Origin: Promicromonospora sp. MEB111
GTDB lineage: Bacteria > Actinomycetota > Actinomycetes > Actinomycetales > Cellulomonadaceae
Direction of reading: 5' to 3'
NCBI RefSeq assembly: GCF_030209445.1
Contig: NZ_JARVSD010000003.1
Coordinates: 310,001-374,000 of the forward strand
Length of the DNA stretch: 64,000 nt
In this document: positions 50,086 to 57,779 of the stretch, one piece after another
How the letters are laid out: every line of letters starts with the position of its first letter
Numbering within the stretch: the stretch's first letter is position 1
Translations under genes and position numbers: made by a program
The notes under the pieces: generated by a model
Databases searched by the model: none
What the model was told of the DNA's origin: nothing
The model's input: only the letters and a program-made list of their open reading frames with translations

Positions 50086-51704
50086 TCGGCCACCTCCGCG
50101 ACCAGCCCCGCACGGATCGCCGGGCGGTCCAGCTTGCCGTTGGGGTTGCGGGGGAACGCGGCGGCCACGTGGACCTCCGCCGGCAGCATGAAGGTGGGCA
50201 GCGTCTGCCGCATCTCCTTGAGCAGCCGGTCGGTGTCGACGGGCTCCGGAGCCAGCACGGCAAGCGCGATCCGCTGCCCCAGCCGGGCGTCCGGCACGCC
50301 GACGGCGACCGCCTCGCGCACCAGGCCGGTGGCCAGCGCCGCCTCCTCCACCTCGGTGGGGCTCACGCGGTACCCGGAGGTCTTGATCATCTCGTCGGCG
50401 CGGCCCACGAAGTACAGGTAGCCCTCGGCGTCGCGCACCACGGTGTCGCCCGACCACACGGCGGGCTCCGGCACGGCACGCCACGGCTCGTCGTACCCGG
50501 GCACGGGGCGGAACCGCGCCGCCGTCCGCTCCGGGTCGTTCCAGTAGCCGAGCGCGACCAGGCTGCCGCGGTGGACCAGCTCGCCCGGCTCGTCGGGAGC
50601 GCAGGGAGTGCCGTCCGGGCGGAGCACCAGCACCTCCGCGTTCGGGATCGCCCGTCCGATCGAGTCGGGGCGCGCGTCGACCTGCGTCGGGTCGAGGTAG
50701 GTGGACCGGAACGACTCGGTCAGCCCGTACATCAGGTACGGCGCGGCCGCGGGGAACAGGTCGCGCAGCTCGCGCAGGAGGGCGCCGGACATGTGCCCGC
50801 CGGTGTTGGCGAAGTAGCGCAGCGCGAAGCGGGCGGCCGACGGCCACTCGACGGCCGCGAGCTGCGTCCACAGGGGCGGCACGCCGGTGATGCCGGTGAC
50901 GCCGTACTTCTCGCACGCGGCGGTGACGTTCCGGGGGAGCAGGTAGTCGAGCAGCACCGCGTGGGCGCCGACGGCGAAGGCGGTGGTGAGCTGGCTGAGG
51001 CCGGCGTCGAAGCTGAGCGGCAGCACGGCGAGCAGCACGTCGTCGGCCGTGTTGTGCAGGTAGCCGGAGACGCTGGTGGCGCCCACGACCAGGTTGCGGT
51101 GCGACAGGACCACGCCCTTGGGGGCGCCGGTGCTGCCGGACGTGTACAGGATCGCCGCGATGTCGGTGTCGGGGCCGGACGGCGCGGGGTCGGCGGGCAC
51201 CGGTTCGGCGTCGGACGCAGCGTCGTCGGGCACCGTGCCGTCGGACGCCCCGGCCCAGCGCTGCACCGTCAGGCCGGGCAGGCGGGGCAGCTCGTCCCGC
51301 ACGCTGCCGTCGGCCGGGTCCACGAGCAGCACGGTGGTCAGTGCGGTGTCGCCGAGGTGGTCGCGGACGGCGCTCAGCCGGCCGGGCGAGGTGACGAGCA
51401 CCCGGGCGCCGGAGTCGCGCACGACGTGGGCGACCTGCCTGCCCTTCAGGAGCGGGTTGACCGGGACGAAGACGCCGCCGGCCACGGAGGTCCCCCACAG
51501 GGCCTCGACCGTCTCGAACCTCTTCTCCAGGAAGACGGCCACCCGGTCGTGGCGGGCCACGCCGAGACCGGCGAGGCGCGCCGCCGCCCGGCGCACGCCC
51601 TGCCACAGCTGCGCGTACGTCAGGGTCGCGTCCCGGGCCGACAGCGCGGGGGCGCCGGGCCGCAGGCGCGCCTGTTGCTCGAGGTGCTGATGGATGGTCG
51701 TCAC
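50082..51704 (-). CDS. AMP-forming acyl/aminoacyl ligase (exosortase-A-associated type)
   Basis: A 540-residue ANL-superfamily adenylating enzyme. Motifs in order: ILYTSGSTGAPKGVVLSHRN (ATP loop), LPLSFDAGLSQL, YLMYGLTES, GELVHRGSLVALGYWND, YLYFVGRADEMIKTSGYRVSPTEVE (hinge), and the C-terminal catalytic lysine in NPNGKLDRP. GTG at 51704 (VTTIHQHLEQQ) chosen; GTG 51713 is also in frame. Heads the operon with the PLP decarboxylase and ACP. It probably activates an amino or carboxylic acid and loads it on the ACP; the substrate pocket cannot be read here. Confidence 0.9.
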   Translation of the reverse strand: MTTIHQHLEQQARLRPGAPALSARDATLTYAQLWQGVRRAAARLAGLGVARHDRVAVFLEKRFETVEALWGTSVAGGVFVPVNPLLKGRQVAHVVRDSGARVLVTSPGRLSAVRDHLGDTALTTVLLVDPADGSVRDELPRLPGLTVQRWAGASDGTVPDDAASDAEPVPADPAPSGPDTDIAAILYTSGSTGAPKGVVLSHRNLVVGATSVSGYLHNTADDVLLAVLPLSFDAGLSQLTTAFAVGAHAVLLDYLLPRNVTAACEKYGVTGITGVPPLWTQLAAVEWPSAARFALRYFANTGGHMSGALLRELRDLFPAAAPYLMYGLTESFRSTYLDPTQVDARPDSIGRAIPNAEVLVLRPDGTPCAPDEPGELVHRGSLVALGYWNDPERTAARFRPVPGYDEPWRAVPEPAVWSGDTVVRDAEGYLYFVGRADEMIKTSGYRVSPTEVEEAALATGLVREAVAVGVPDARLGQRIALAVLAPEPVDTDRLLKEMRQTLPTFMLPAEVHVAAAFPRNPNGKLDRPAIRAGLVAEVAE

Positions 51705-51751
51705 GAAGATCACGGTAAAGCGCGAACGACGATTCTCGTCAGGTCGGTGAC

Positions 51752-51914
51752 GGGTGAATAGGGCCAAAAAGCGGGTGAACCCAGAATGGGTGAAAAAAGG
51801 ATCGCGGGGTGCCGTACGGGCGGCGGGGCCAATCGCTTCGTATCAGGTGCGTAAGGTGAATTCCCGGGCGGACAACAAAACTCATCCCCGGCCCGCCGGT
51901 GAGGGAATGGTGAA
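51752..51914. promoter_or_regulatory. Five GGTGAA-type sites between ligase and GNAT genes
   Basis: GGGTGAA at 51752, 51773 and 51788, and the related AGGTGAA at 51854 and TGGTGAA at 51908, all in the same orientation (plus strand). The gap between the GNAT stop and the AMP-ligase start is only 248 bases, so this is the densest cluster of the motif in the window. Confidence 0.6.
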
Positions 51915-51952
51915 TTGCCTCGCGCGACGGCGGTTTCACCTCGGCCGGGCGC

Positions 51953-52819
51953 TCACCACGGCACCTGGGTCAGCTCGCTGTAGAGGTAGCTGACCGACTC
52001 CGGCGGCTGGCCGGTGCGGCTCAGGTACATCGTCGGCCGCTGCGCCGACAGCGGCACGGAGTGCCACGGGCGGGGTCCGCTGACCCGGTTCTGCAGCAGC
52101 GTGAACGGCAGCCCGTGCGCGAGCAGGATGTGCCGGTACACCGCGGGCGCGGCGGCGCGGAACAGCTCGCGGTCGCTCACGTGGAGCACCGAGGCGAACA
52201 GGCGCATCCGCTTGCGCCGGACGGCGCGGAACACCACCCAGCACGGCTTCCCGTCGACGACCGCCACCACGTGCCGCGCGGCGGCCGAGTCGGCGTGGTC
52301 GCGGTAGGCGGCCAGGTCAGCGCCGGAGAGCACGGCCTCGATGTCGGCCCGCCCCGTCAGCAGGCGCACGCCCGGCGAGGGCAGCGGGAGGTTGACCACG
52401 AGCGCGCCCGCCGTGTCGAGGTGGTGGAACCCGAGCCGTTCGTTCAGGGGCACCACCGTGCCGCTGGGGGACAGGTCGGTGAGCTCGCGGTCGCGCTGGG
52501 CGAGCATGGCGCGCAGCAGCCGCAGCGAGTGGTGGCGGTACTCGTCCAGCACGCACCAGGCCGCGACGTTGCAGACGGCGCGCGGCCCGCCGGGGCCGTC
52601 CGGCTCCGCGTAGAGGGCCGCGTACACGCCCACGACCCGGCCCTCGGAGGTGAGCAGGAACCCGTGGTCGGGGTGACTCGTGGTCCAGGTGGGGCGCAGG
52701 GACCGCGCCCACTGCCCGGGGGTGAGGGAATCGTCGAGGTAAACGCTCAGGAATTCGCCCACACGCGGCAGGTCGTCCGTCGTGACGGGAGCGAGCTCGA
52801 CATCTTTCGAATGTGCCAC
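51953..52819 (-). CDS. GNAT-like N-acetyltransferase in the polysaccharide locus
   Basis: A 288-residue protein. The N-terminal half is GNAT-like: VTTDDLPRVGEFLSVYLDDSL, HGFLLTSEGRVVGVYAALYAE, CNVAAWCVLDEYRHHSLRLLRAMLAQRD (acetyl-CoA loop in degenerate form), VPLNERLGFHHLDT. The C-terminal half is less defined (VRLLTGRADIEAVLSGADLAAYRDHADSAAARHVVAVVDGKPCWVVF). It could transfer an acyl or aminoacyl group to a sugar of the polymer; substrate unknown. Start ATG 52819. Upstream member of the ligase/decarboxylase unit, separated from it by the GGTGAA cluster. Confidence 0.78.
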   Translation of the reverse strand: MAHSKDVELAPVTTDDLPRVGEFLSVYLDDSLTPGQWARSLRPTWTTSHPDHGFLLTSEGRVVGVYAALYAEPDGPGGPRAVCNVAAWCVLDEYRHHSLRLLRAMLAQRDRELTDLSPSGTVVPLNERLGFHHLDTAGALVVNLPLPSPGVRLLTGRADIEAVLSGADLAAYRDHADSAAARHVVAVVDGKPCWVVFRAVRRKRMRLFASVLHVSDRELFRAAAPAVYRHILLAHGLPFTLLQNRVSGPRPWHSVPLSAQRPTMYLSRTGQPPESVSYLYSELTQVPW

Positions 52820-52865
52820 GTCGGCGAGTATGACCCCGGAATGGGTCCCCGGGCGGGGGTGGCCG

Positions 52866-52950
52866 GGGTGAAAGGGGCGGCGCCCCCTGATTTCATCCGG
52901 TCATTCCCGAATGATTGCCGGAGGCGCATTTCTCACCCCTGTTCTCACCC
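52866..52950. promoter_or_regulatory. GGGTGA-type sites between GNAT and GT4 genes
   Basis: GGGTGAA at 52866-52872 on the plus strand and two tandem TCTCACCC copies at 52931 and 52943 (GGGTGAGA on the minus strand), in the divergent promoter region of the GNAT gene and the GT4 gene. Confidence 0.5.
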
Positions 52951-52995
52951 CGCCGGGGGCTGCGTCCGACGGGCGGCAGCAGTCACTATCGGTGG

Positions 52996-54258
52996 GTGGC
53001 TGTCAACGAACCCGTCGGACCCTCCCGCGTGGCCAGCGTGCTGCTGGTAGCACCCGCGTGCGACGGCAACGACGTGGGCGAGTCGTGGCTCGCCCACCAG
53101 TGGGCACAGCTGCTGTCCGAGCGGTTCGCGGTGACGCTCCTGTCCACGTACAAGAAGGGCCACGTGCCGCCGTCGCGGCAGCTTCCCGGCGTGCGCGTCG
53201 TCGAGTGGCCGGAGCCGCCGCTGGTGCACCGCGCGGAGCGGCTCAACAGCCTGCTCCAGCCGGCCTACGTGCCGTTCTACGTGCGGGCCCGGCGCTGGGT
53301 CCGCGGCCGCCTCGCGGCGGGCGAACGGTTCGACGTGGCGCACCAGCCGGCGCCCGTGGCGATGCGCTACCCGTGCCCTGTCGTCGGGCTTGGCATCCCG
53401 CTGGTGGTCGGGCCGGTCGGCGGCAGCCTGGAGTCCCCGCCCGCGTTCGCCCGGGAGGAGGTGGTCCCGTGGTACCAGCGGCTGCGCGCGCTGGACCGGC
53501 TGCGGCTGCGGTACGACCCGCTCCTGCGCTCCACCTACGAGTCCGCCGACTGCGTGGTGGGGATCGCCCCCTACGTCCAGGAGGTCCTCGGCGACGTGCG
53601 GCTGCGGCGGTTCGAGACCCTCCGCGAGGTGGCCCTCCACGCGGTCCGGCCGCCGATCGACCGCAGGGGCCGCTCCGGCCCGGTGCGGCTGCTGCACGTC
53701 GGCCGGCTGGTGCGTACCAAGGGCGCCCGCGACGTGATCCGTGCCATGGCCGCGCTGCGCGACCTGCCGGTGGTGCTCGACGTCGTCGGGGACGGCAACG
53801 ACCGGGAGGCGTGCGCCGACCTGGTGCGCGAGCTGGGGCTGACCGATCGGGTGACGCTGCACGGGGCGGTGCCGCGCGCCGAGGTCGACCGCTTCTACGA
53901 GCGTGCCGACGTCTTCGTCTTCCCGAGCTACCGGGAGCCGGGCGGCGCCGTCGCGCTCGAGGCGATGTCGCACGGGCTGCCCCTCGTGGTGTGCGACCGC
54001 GGCGGCCCGGGCGCGAACGTGACCGACGCCTGCGCGTTCCTGCTGCCCGCCGACTCGCCGGAGCAGCTCGCCCGCGACGTCGCAGCCGCGGTGCGCCGGC
54101 TGGTCACGGAGCCGGACCTGAGGCTGCGCATGGGCGAGGCCGCCCGCGAGCACGCGGTGTCCGAGCACCTGTGGGACCGGCGGGTCGACCGGATGGTGGA
54201 GCTCTACGAGCAGGTCGCCGCGGCGCGGCCCGCGGCCGGGGCACAGGCCACAGGATGA
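52996..54258 (+). CDS. Glycosyltransferase family 4
   Basis: A 420-residue GT-B enzyme. N-terminal VASVLLVAPACDGNDVGESWLAHQWAQLLSERFAVTLLST; middle GIPLVVGPVGGSLESPPAF; C-terminal Glycos_transf_1 domain with VRLLHVGRLVRTKGARDVI, VVGDGNDREACADL and FPSYREPGGAVALEAMSHGLPLVV (E-x7-E). Starts with GTG at 52996 (VAVNEPVGPSRV). The VGPVGG segment is seen in exopolysaccharide GT4 enzymes that bind lipid-linked acceptors. Overlaps the beta-helix gene by ATGA. Confidence 0.9.
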   Translation: MAVNEPVGPSRVASVLLVAPACDGNDVGESWLAHQWAQLLSERFAVTLLSTYKKGHVPPSRQLPGVRVVEWPEPPLVHRAERLNSLLQPAYVPFYVRARRWVRGRLAAGERFDVAHQPAPVAMRYPCPVVGLGIPLVVGPVGGSLESPPAFAREEVVPWYQRLRALDRLRLRYDPLLRSTYESADCVVGIAPYVQEVLGDVRLRRFETLREVALHAVRPPIDRRGRSGPVRLLHVGRLVRTKGARDVIRAMAALRDLPVVLDVVGDGNDREACADLVRELGLTDRVTLHGAVPRAEVDRFYERADVFVFPSYREPGGAVALEAMSHGLPLVVCDRGGPGANVTDACAFLLPADSPEQLARDVAAAVRRLVTEPDLRLRMGEAAREHAVSEHLWDRRVDRMVELYEQVAAARPAAGAQATG

Positions 54259-55271
54259 GCGAGGACGACGGGCGTGCCAGGATGACTCGCATGGGCCGAT
54301 CGTCCTGGTGGGTTCCGCTCCGATGGGCAGTCGGAGCGCTGGTCGCCGCCGTCCTCACCACCGTCGCCACGGCGCCGGACCGCGACCCTGCCGGGTCCGG
54401 GCCGACGGCGGGGCAGGCCGCGCCGTCCGCCATGGGGGGACCCGTGGGCGACGGCACCACCTCGGCCGACGACGCCGTCCCCACCACGTTCCCCGGGCCC
54501 GGGACCGCGGGTCTGCCCGAGGGCTGGACGCCGCGGCGCACCCACACGGGGGACCTCCACCTGACCGAGCCGGGCGAGGTCGTCAGTGACCTGCGGATCA
54601 CGGATGGCATCATCTCCGTCGAGGCCGAGAACGTGACCCTGCGGCGCGTGCAGGCCGTCGGCTCCCGGGTGGTCAACGACGCCGGCCCGGTGTGCGGGTC
54701 GGGCCTCGTGGTCGAGTCGTCCGAGTTCGTCCGGAGCGACGTCCGGACGGGGGACGGCGACCTGCAGGTGATCGGCAACGGCGGGTTCACGGTGCGCGAC
54801 GTGGTGATCGACGGCGTGCCCGAGGGCATCCGCGTGGGCGCCAAGCAGTGCGGCGACGTCGTCGTGGAGGACTCGTTCATCCGGGTGGTGCCGCCCGACG
54901 TCTGCAACGACTGGCACGGCGACGGCATCCAGGGCTACGGCGGCGGCAGCGTGACCGTACGGAACACCCGGATCATCATGCGCGAGACCGCCGAGTGCTA
55001 CGGCACGGCGCCGTTCTTCTACCCGAGCGGCCAGGGCAACACGTCGCTGACCGTCGACGGGCTCCTGGTCGAGGGCGGCGGCTACGCGTTCCGCGCCGGC
55101 ACCGAGGGCAGCGTGCGCAACCTACAGGTGGTGCAGGACACCTGGGGCTACGGGCCCGTCGACGTCCTGTGCCCCGCCCTGACGACCTGGCAGGCGCACA
55201 CCGTGACGGCCGACAAGGAGGGCCGCACCACGCCGGTGGACCCGATCGAGTGCGGCGGCAGCGGCAACTGA
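54255..55271 (+). CDS. Right-handed parallel beta-helix protein, secreted or membrane-anchored
   Basis: A 338-residue protein with an N-terminal signal or anchor (SSWWVPLRWAVGALVAAVLTTVA, residues 15-37), a Gly/Pro/Thr linker, and a beta-helix of the pectate-lyase-like kind (DLRITDGIISVEAENVTLRRVQAVGSR, LVVESSEFVRSD, LQVIGNGGFTVRDVVIDGVPEGIRVG, VVVEDSFIRVV, VTVRNTRIIMRE). Disulfide-prone cysteines are spaced through it (VCGSG, KQCGD, DVCND, ECYG, VLCP, IECGG). Translationally coupled to the GT4 gene, so it probably modifies or binds the polysaccharide. No catalytic residues assigned. Confidence 0.83.
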   Translation: MSEDDGRARMTRMGRSSWWVPLRWAVGALVAAVLTTVATAPDRDPAGSGPTAGQAAPSAMGGPVGDGTTSADDAVPTTFPGPGTAGLPEGWTPRRTHTGDLHLTEPGEVVSDLRITDGIISVEAENVTLRRVQAVGSRVVNDAGPVCGSGLVVESSEFVRSDVRTGDGDLQVIGNGGFTVRDVVIDGVPEGIRVGAKQCGDVVVEDSFIRVVPPDVCNDWHGDGIQGYGGGSVTVRNTRIIMRETAECYGTAPFFYPSGQGNTSLTVDGLLVEGGGYAFRAGTEGSVRNLQVVQDTWGYGPVDVLCPALTTWQAHTVTADKEGRTTPVDPIECGGSGN

Positions 55272-55310
55272 GCAGCTCCGCCGTCAGCCCCTCCGCCCGT
55301 CAGACCCTCG

Positions 55311-56147
55311 TCAGACCCGGGAGCTCGCGTCCCGCTCCCACGTGGTGAAGTCGCCCGCGCGCACCGCCGCGCGGGCGCGCAGCCGCCCGGCCAGCACCAC
55401 GCCGAGGAACACGGGCACCTTGAGCGCCAGGCCCGGCCGCTCCCGGACCACCCGCCGGAGGTCGCCGAGCGAGGTCCGTGCCTCGGCGCCGCGGAGACCA
55501 GCCCGGTCCGCCTGGACGTTCCCGGTGGTCACGCGCGCCCGGCGGCGCACCAGGTCGCGCAGGGTGCGCGCCGGGTGCACGACGACGGCGACGTCCGCCA
55601 CCACGACGCGCTCGTGCGGGTCGAACGCCTCGGACAGCACCAGGTCGTCGGCCATCACCTCGGGCAGTCGGGCGATCCGGCCGGCGGCGGCCCGGGACAC
55701 GGCCAGCACCCCGCGCCCGAACAGGCCCGAGCGCACGGTGGGCAGCGCCTCCCAGACGTCGTAGTACCAGCGCGCGAGCAGCGTGACCCCCGTGCGGGGC
55801 ATCGTGCGCGACGGCGCCGCGACGGCGGCACCCCCGGGGCCCACCGCGGCCGCGAGCCGGGCCACGCCGTCGGCGGTGATCTCGACGTCGGCGTCCAGGT
55901 ACACCCGCGGGAACGTGCCGGCCACCCGGTCGGCCGCGCGCAGGGCGCGGGCCTTGGAGGGCTCGGGCAGGTCGAGGACGGTCACGGGATACCCCGCGGC
56001 CACGCCCGCCGTCCCGTCCATGCACCCGTTGCAGGCCACCACCACCTCCAGCAGCCCCGGCTCTGCGCACAGCGCGTCCAGGAGACGGCCGATCGTGCGC
56101 TCCTCGTCGTGCGCGGGCACGACGACGGACGCCACCGGCCCGCTCAT
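55311..56147 (-). CDS. Glycosyltransferase family 2
   Basis: A 278-residue GT-A enzyme: VASVVVPAHDEERTIGRLLDAL, nucleotide-binding VVVACNGCMDGTAG, DxD motif VYLDADVEI, and a C-terminal MADDLVLSEAFDPHERVVV acceptor region. The C-terminal hydrophobic stretch LKVPVFLGVVLAGRL may be membrane-associated. ATG 56147 overlaps the stop of the upstream GT2 gene. Confidence 0.88.
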   Translation of the reverse strand: MSGPVASVVVPAHDEERTIGRLLDALCAEPGLLEVVVACNGCMDGTAGVAAGYPVTVLDLPEPSKARALRAADRVAGTFPRVYLDADVEITADGVARLAAAVGPGGAAVAAPSRTMPRTGVTLLARWYYDVWEALPTVRSGLFGRGVLAVSRAAAGRIARLPEVMADDLVLSEAFDPHERVVVADVAVVVHPARTLRDLVRRRARVTTGNVQADRAGLRGAEARTSLGDLRRVVRERPGLALKVPVFLGVVLAGRLRARAAVRAGDFTTWERDASSRV

Positions 56148-57043
56148 CGCGGCAGCACCTCGTCGCTCGCGCCGAGCGCCGCCGGGCGCCGGGCCGGACG
56201 GACCAGCGCCCGCAGCGTGGGCCACGACGCCCGGTGGCCCAGCAGGCCGCGCCGGAGCTCCACGAGCAGGGTCACCCCGTAGTACATCCAGGCCGCGCGC
56301 GTGCCGCGCCGGCGCCGGATCAGTCGCACCCGGTTCAGCATCAGCATGGTGTGCGTCTCGTGGCTCGTGCCCGAGCCACCGCCGATGTGCATGCCGCCCG
56401 CCGTCGGCGTGTAGACGGAACGCCAGCCACGGTCCCGCGCGCGGAGCGCGAAGTCCGTCTCCTCGGAGTAGAGGAAGAACGACTCGTCGAACCCGCCCAG
56501 GGTGTCGAAGCACTCCCGGTCCACGAGCCAGATCGCGCCGACGGCCCAGTCCACCGGGTGCTCGGTGGTGTAGGCCCGCGGGTCCTCGATCCGCTCGGCG
56601 AAGGCCGGCAGGCGCGTGAAGCTCAGCCCGCCGGCCCGGGCGACGGTGGGCGTGCGGCGCAGGGTCCGGGACAGGCTCCCGTCCTCCTCGCGCGTGCGCG
56701 GCACCACGATGCCGACCCCCGGCCGGTGCAGCACGCCGAGCATCCGCGGGACGGCGTCGGCGTCGAGCTCCACGTCCGGGTTGAGCACGAGGATCGCGGC
56801 CGACTCCGGCGCGTACCGCACCGCCTTGTTCATCCCCGCCCCGTAGCCGTCGTTGACGCTCTCCACGACGGAGCAGTCGCCCCGGCGCCGCAGCAGCGTG
56901 AGCGTCTCGTCCGTGGACCCGTTGTCGACCACCACCGTGGTGTACGGGACGTCGCCGAAGGCCGCGGGCAGGCTGTCGAGCAGCGCGTCCACGTGCCGTG
57001 CGCTGTTGTAGGTCACGACCACCGCGGCGACCTCGGCCCCCAT
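56144..57043 (-). CDS. Glycosyltransferase family 2, rhamnosyltransferase-like
   Basis: A 299-residue enzyme with VAAVVVTYNSARHVDALLDSL, VVVDNGSTDETL, GYGAGMNKAVRYAPESAAILVLNPDVELD (NPDV replacing DxD, common in rhamnosyltransferase-like GT2), AIWLVDRECFDTLGGFDESFFLYSEETDFALRARDRGW, and the C-terminal HIGGGSGTSHETHTMLMLNR. The sugar is predicted only by family habit (dTDP-rhamnose or similar). Its start abuts the deacetylase stop. Confidence 0.88.
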   Translation of the reverse strand: MGAEVAAVVVTYNSARHVDALLDSLPAAFGDVPYTTVVVDNGSTDETLTLLRRRGDCSVVESVNDGYGAGMNKAVRYAPESAAILVLNPDVELDADAVPRMLGVLHRPGVGIVVPRTREEDGSLSRTLRRTPTVARAGGLSFTRLPAFAERIEDPRAYTTEHPVDWAVGAIWLVDRECFDTLGGFDESFFLYSEETDFALRARDRGWRSVYTPTAGGMHIGGGSGTSHETHTMLMLNRVRLIRRRRGTRAAWMYYGVTLLVELRRGLLGHRASWPTLRALVRPARRPAALGASDEVLPR

Positions 57044-57696
57044 CAGCGCAGCCCCTTGACGAACGTCCGGGCCCGGTCCGCCGCGCGGACGCTGTAGCGG
57101 TCCCCGTGCCGCAGCCAGGCGGCGACGTCGTCGGCCGTGTCGGTCGCGCGGAGGCTGAACCGGGCCTGCCGCCAGGACCCCGGCCGGGCCAGCGCCCGGT
57201 CGCTGGTGTAGACCCGCGTGTAGCCCAGCCTGCGCAGCGCGGTCAGGGTGGTCCGGTCGTAGCGGCCCAGCGGGCAGGCAGCCGTGCGCACCGGCTCCTC
57301 CAGCACGTCCTCCAGGCGCTCGCGGGCCAGGACGAGCTCCTCCCGCAGCTCCGGCGGGCGCAGCCGGCGCCAGACCCGGTGGTGCATGCCGTGCGACCCC
57401 ACGCCCATCCCGGACCGGCGCAGCGCGCGCACGTCGCCGGCGGACAGCGAGCCCGGGTGGCCCAGGCGGCCGGCGATGACGAAGAAGTCGGCCGTCCGCC
57501 CGCGCCCCACCAGCTCCGGGAGCGCCACCTCGACGTCGGACTCGTTGCCGTCGTCGAAGCTGAGCCGCACGTCCGGCCGGACGGCGACCACGTCGAGGAC
57601 GCGCCGAAACGTGTCGGTGCCGATCCAGTAGGCGGCCTCCTCGGCCGGGGCGTCGTGCGGCGGCGTCCCGATGCCGTGAAAGCAGAGATTGATCAT
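57043..57696 (-). CDS. Polysaccharide deacetylase family protein
   Basis: A 217-residue NodB-homology protein: INLCFHGIG at the start, catalytic/metal Asp pair in LSFDDGNESDVE, metal-binding His-x3-His in GSHGMHHRVW, and the later motif segment CPLGRYDRTTLTALRRLGYTRVY. No signal peptide, so it acts in the cytoplasm, on nucleotide-sugar or lipid-linked intermediates, or it is exported by unknown means. ATG at 57696. Heads the three-gene run deacetylase-GT2-GT2. Confidence 0.88.
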   Translation of the reverse strand: MINLCFHGIGTPPHDAPAEEAAYWIGTDTFRRVLDVVAVRPDVRLSFDDGNESDVEVALPELVGRGRTADFFVIAGRLGHPGSLSAGDVRALRRSGMGVGSHGMHHRVWRRLRPPELREELVLARERLEDVLEEPVRTAACPLGRYDRTTLTALRRLGYTRVYTSDRALARPGSWRQARFSLRATDTADDVAAWLRHGDRYSVRAADRARTFVKGLR

Positions 57697-57740
57697 TTGT
57701 TTATCGTGAACGACGACCCCCGGACGCGGAATGCATTACC

Positions 57741-57760
57741 GGGTGATTCTCCGGGTGATT
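57741..57760. promoter_or_regulatory. Two GGGTGATT repeats upstream of the deacetylase gene
   Basis: GGGTGATT at 57741-57748 and 57753-57760, 12 bases apart, in the 83-base gap between the O-antigen ligase stop and the deacetylase start. Variant of the GGGTGAA motif found elsewhere in the locus. Confidence 0.5.
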
Positions 57761-57779
57761 CCCGCGGTATGCGGCATAC

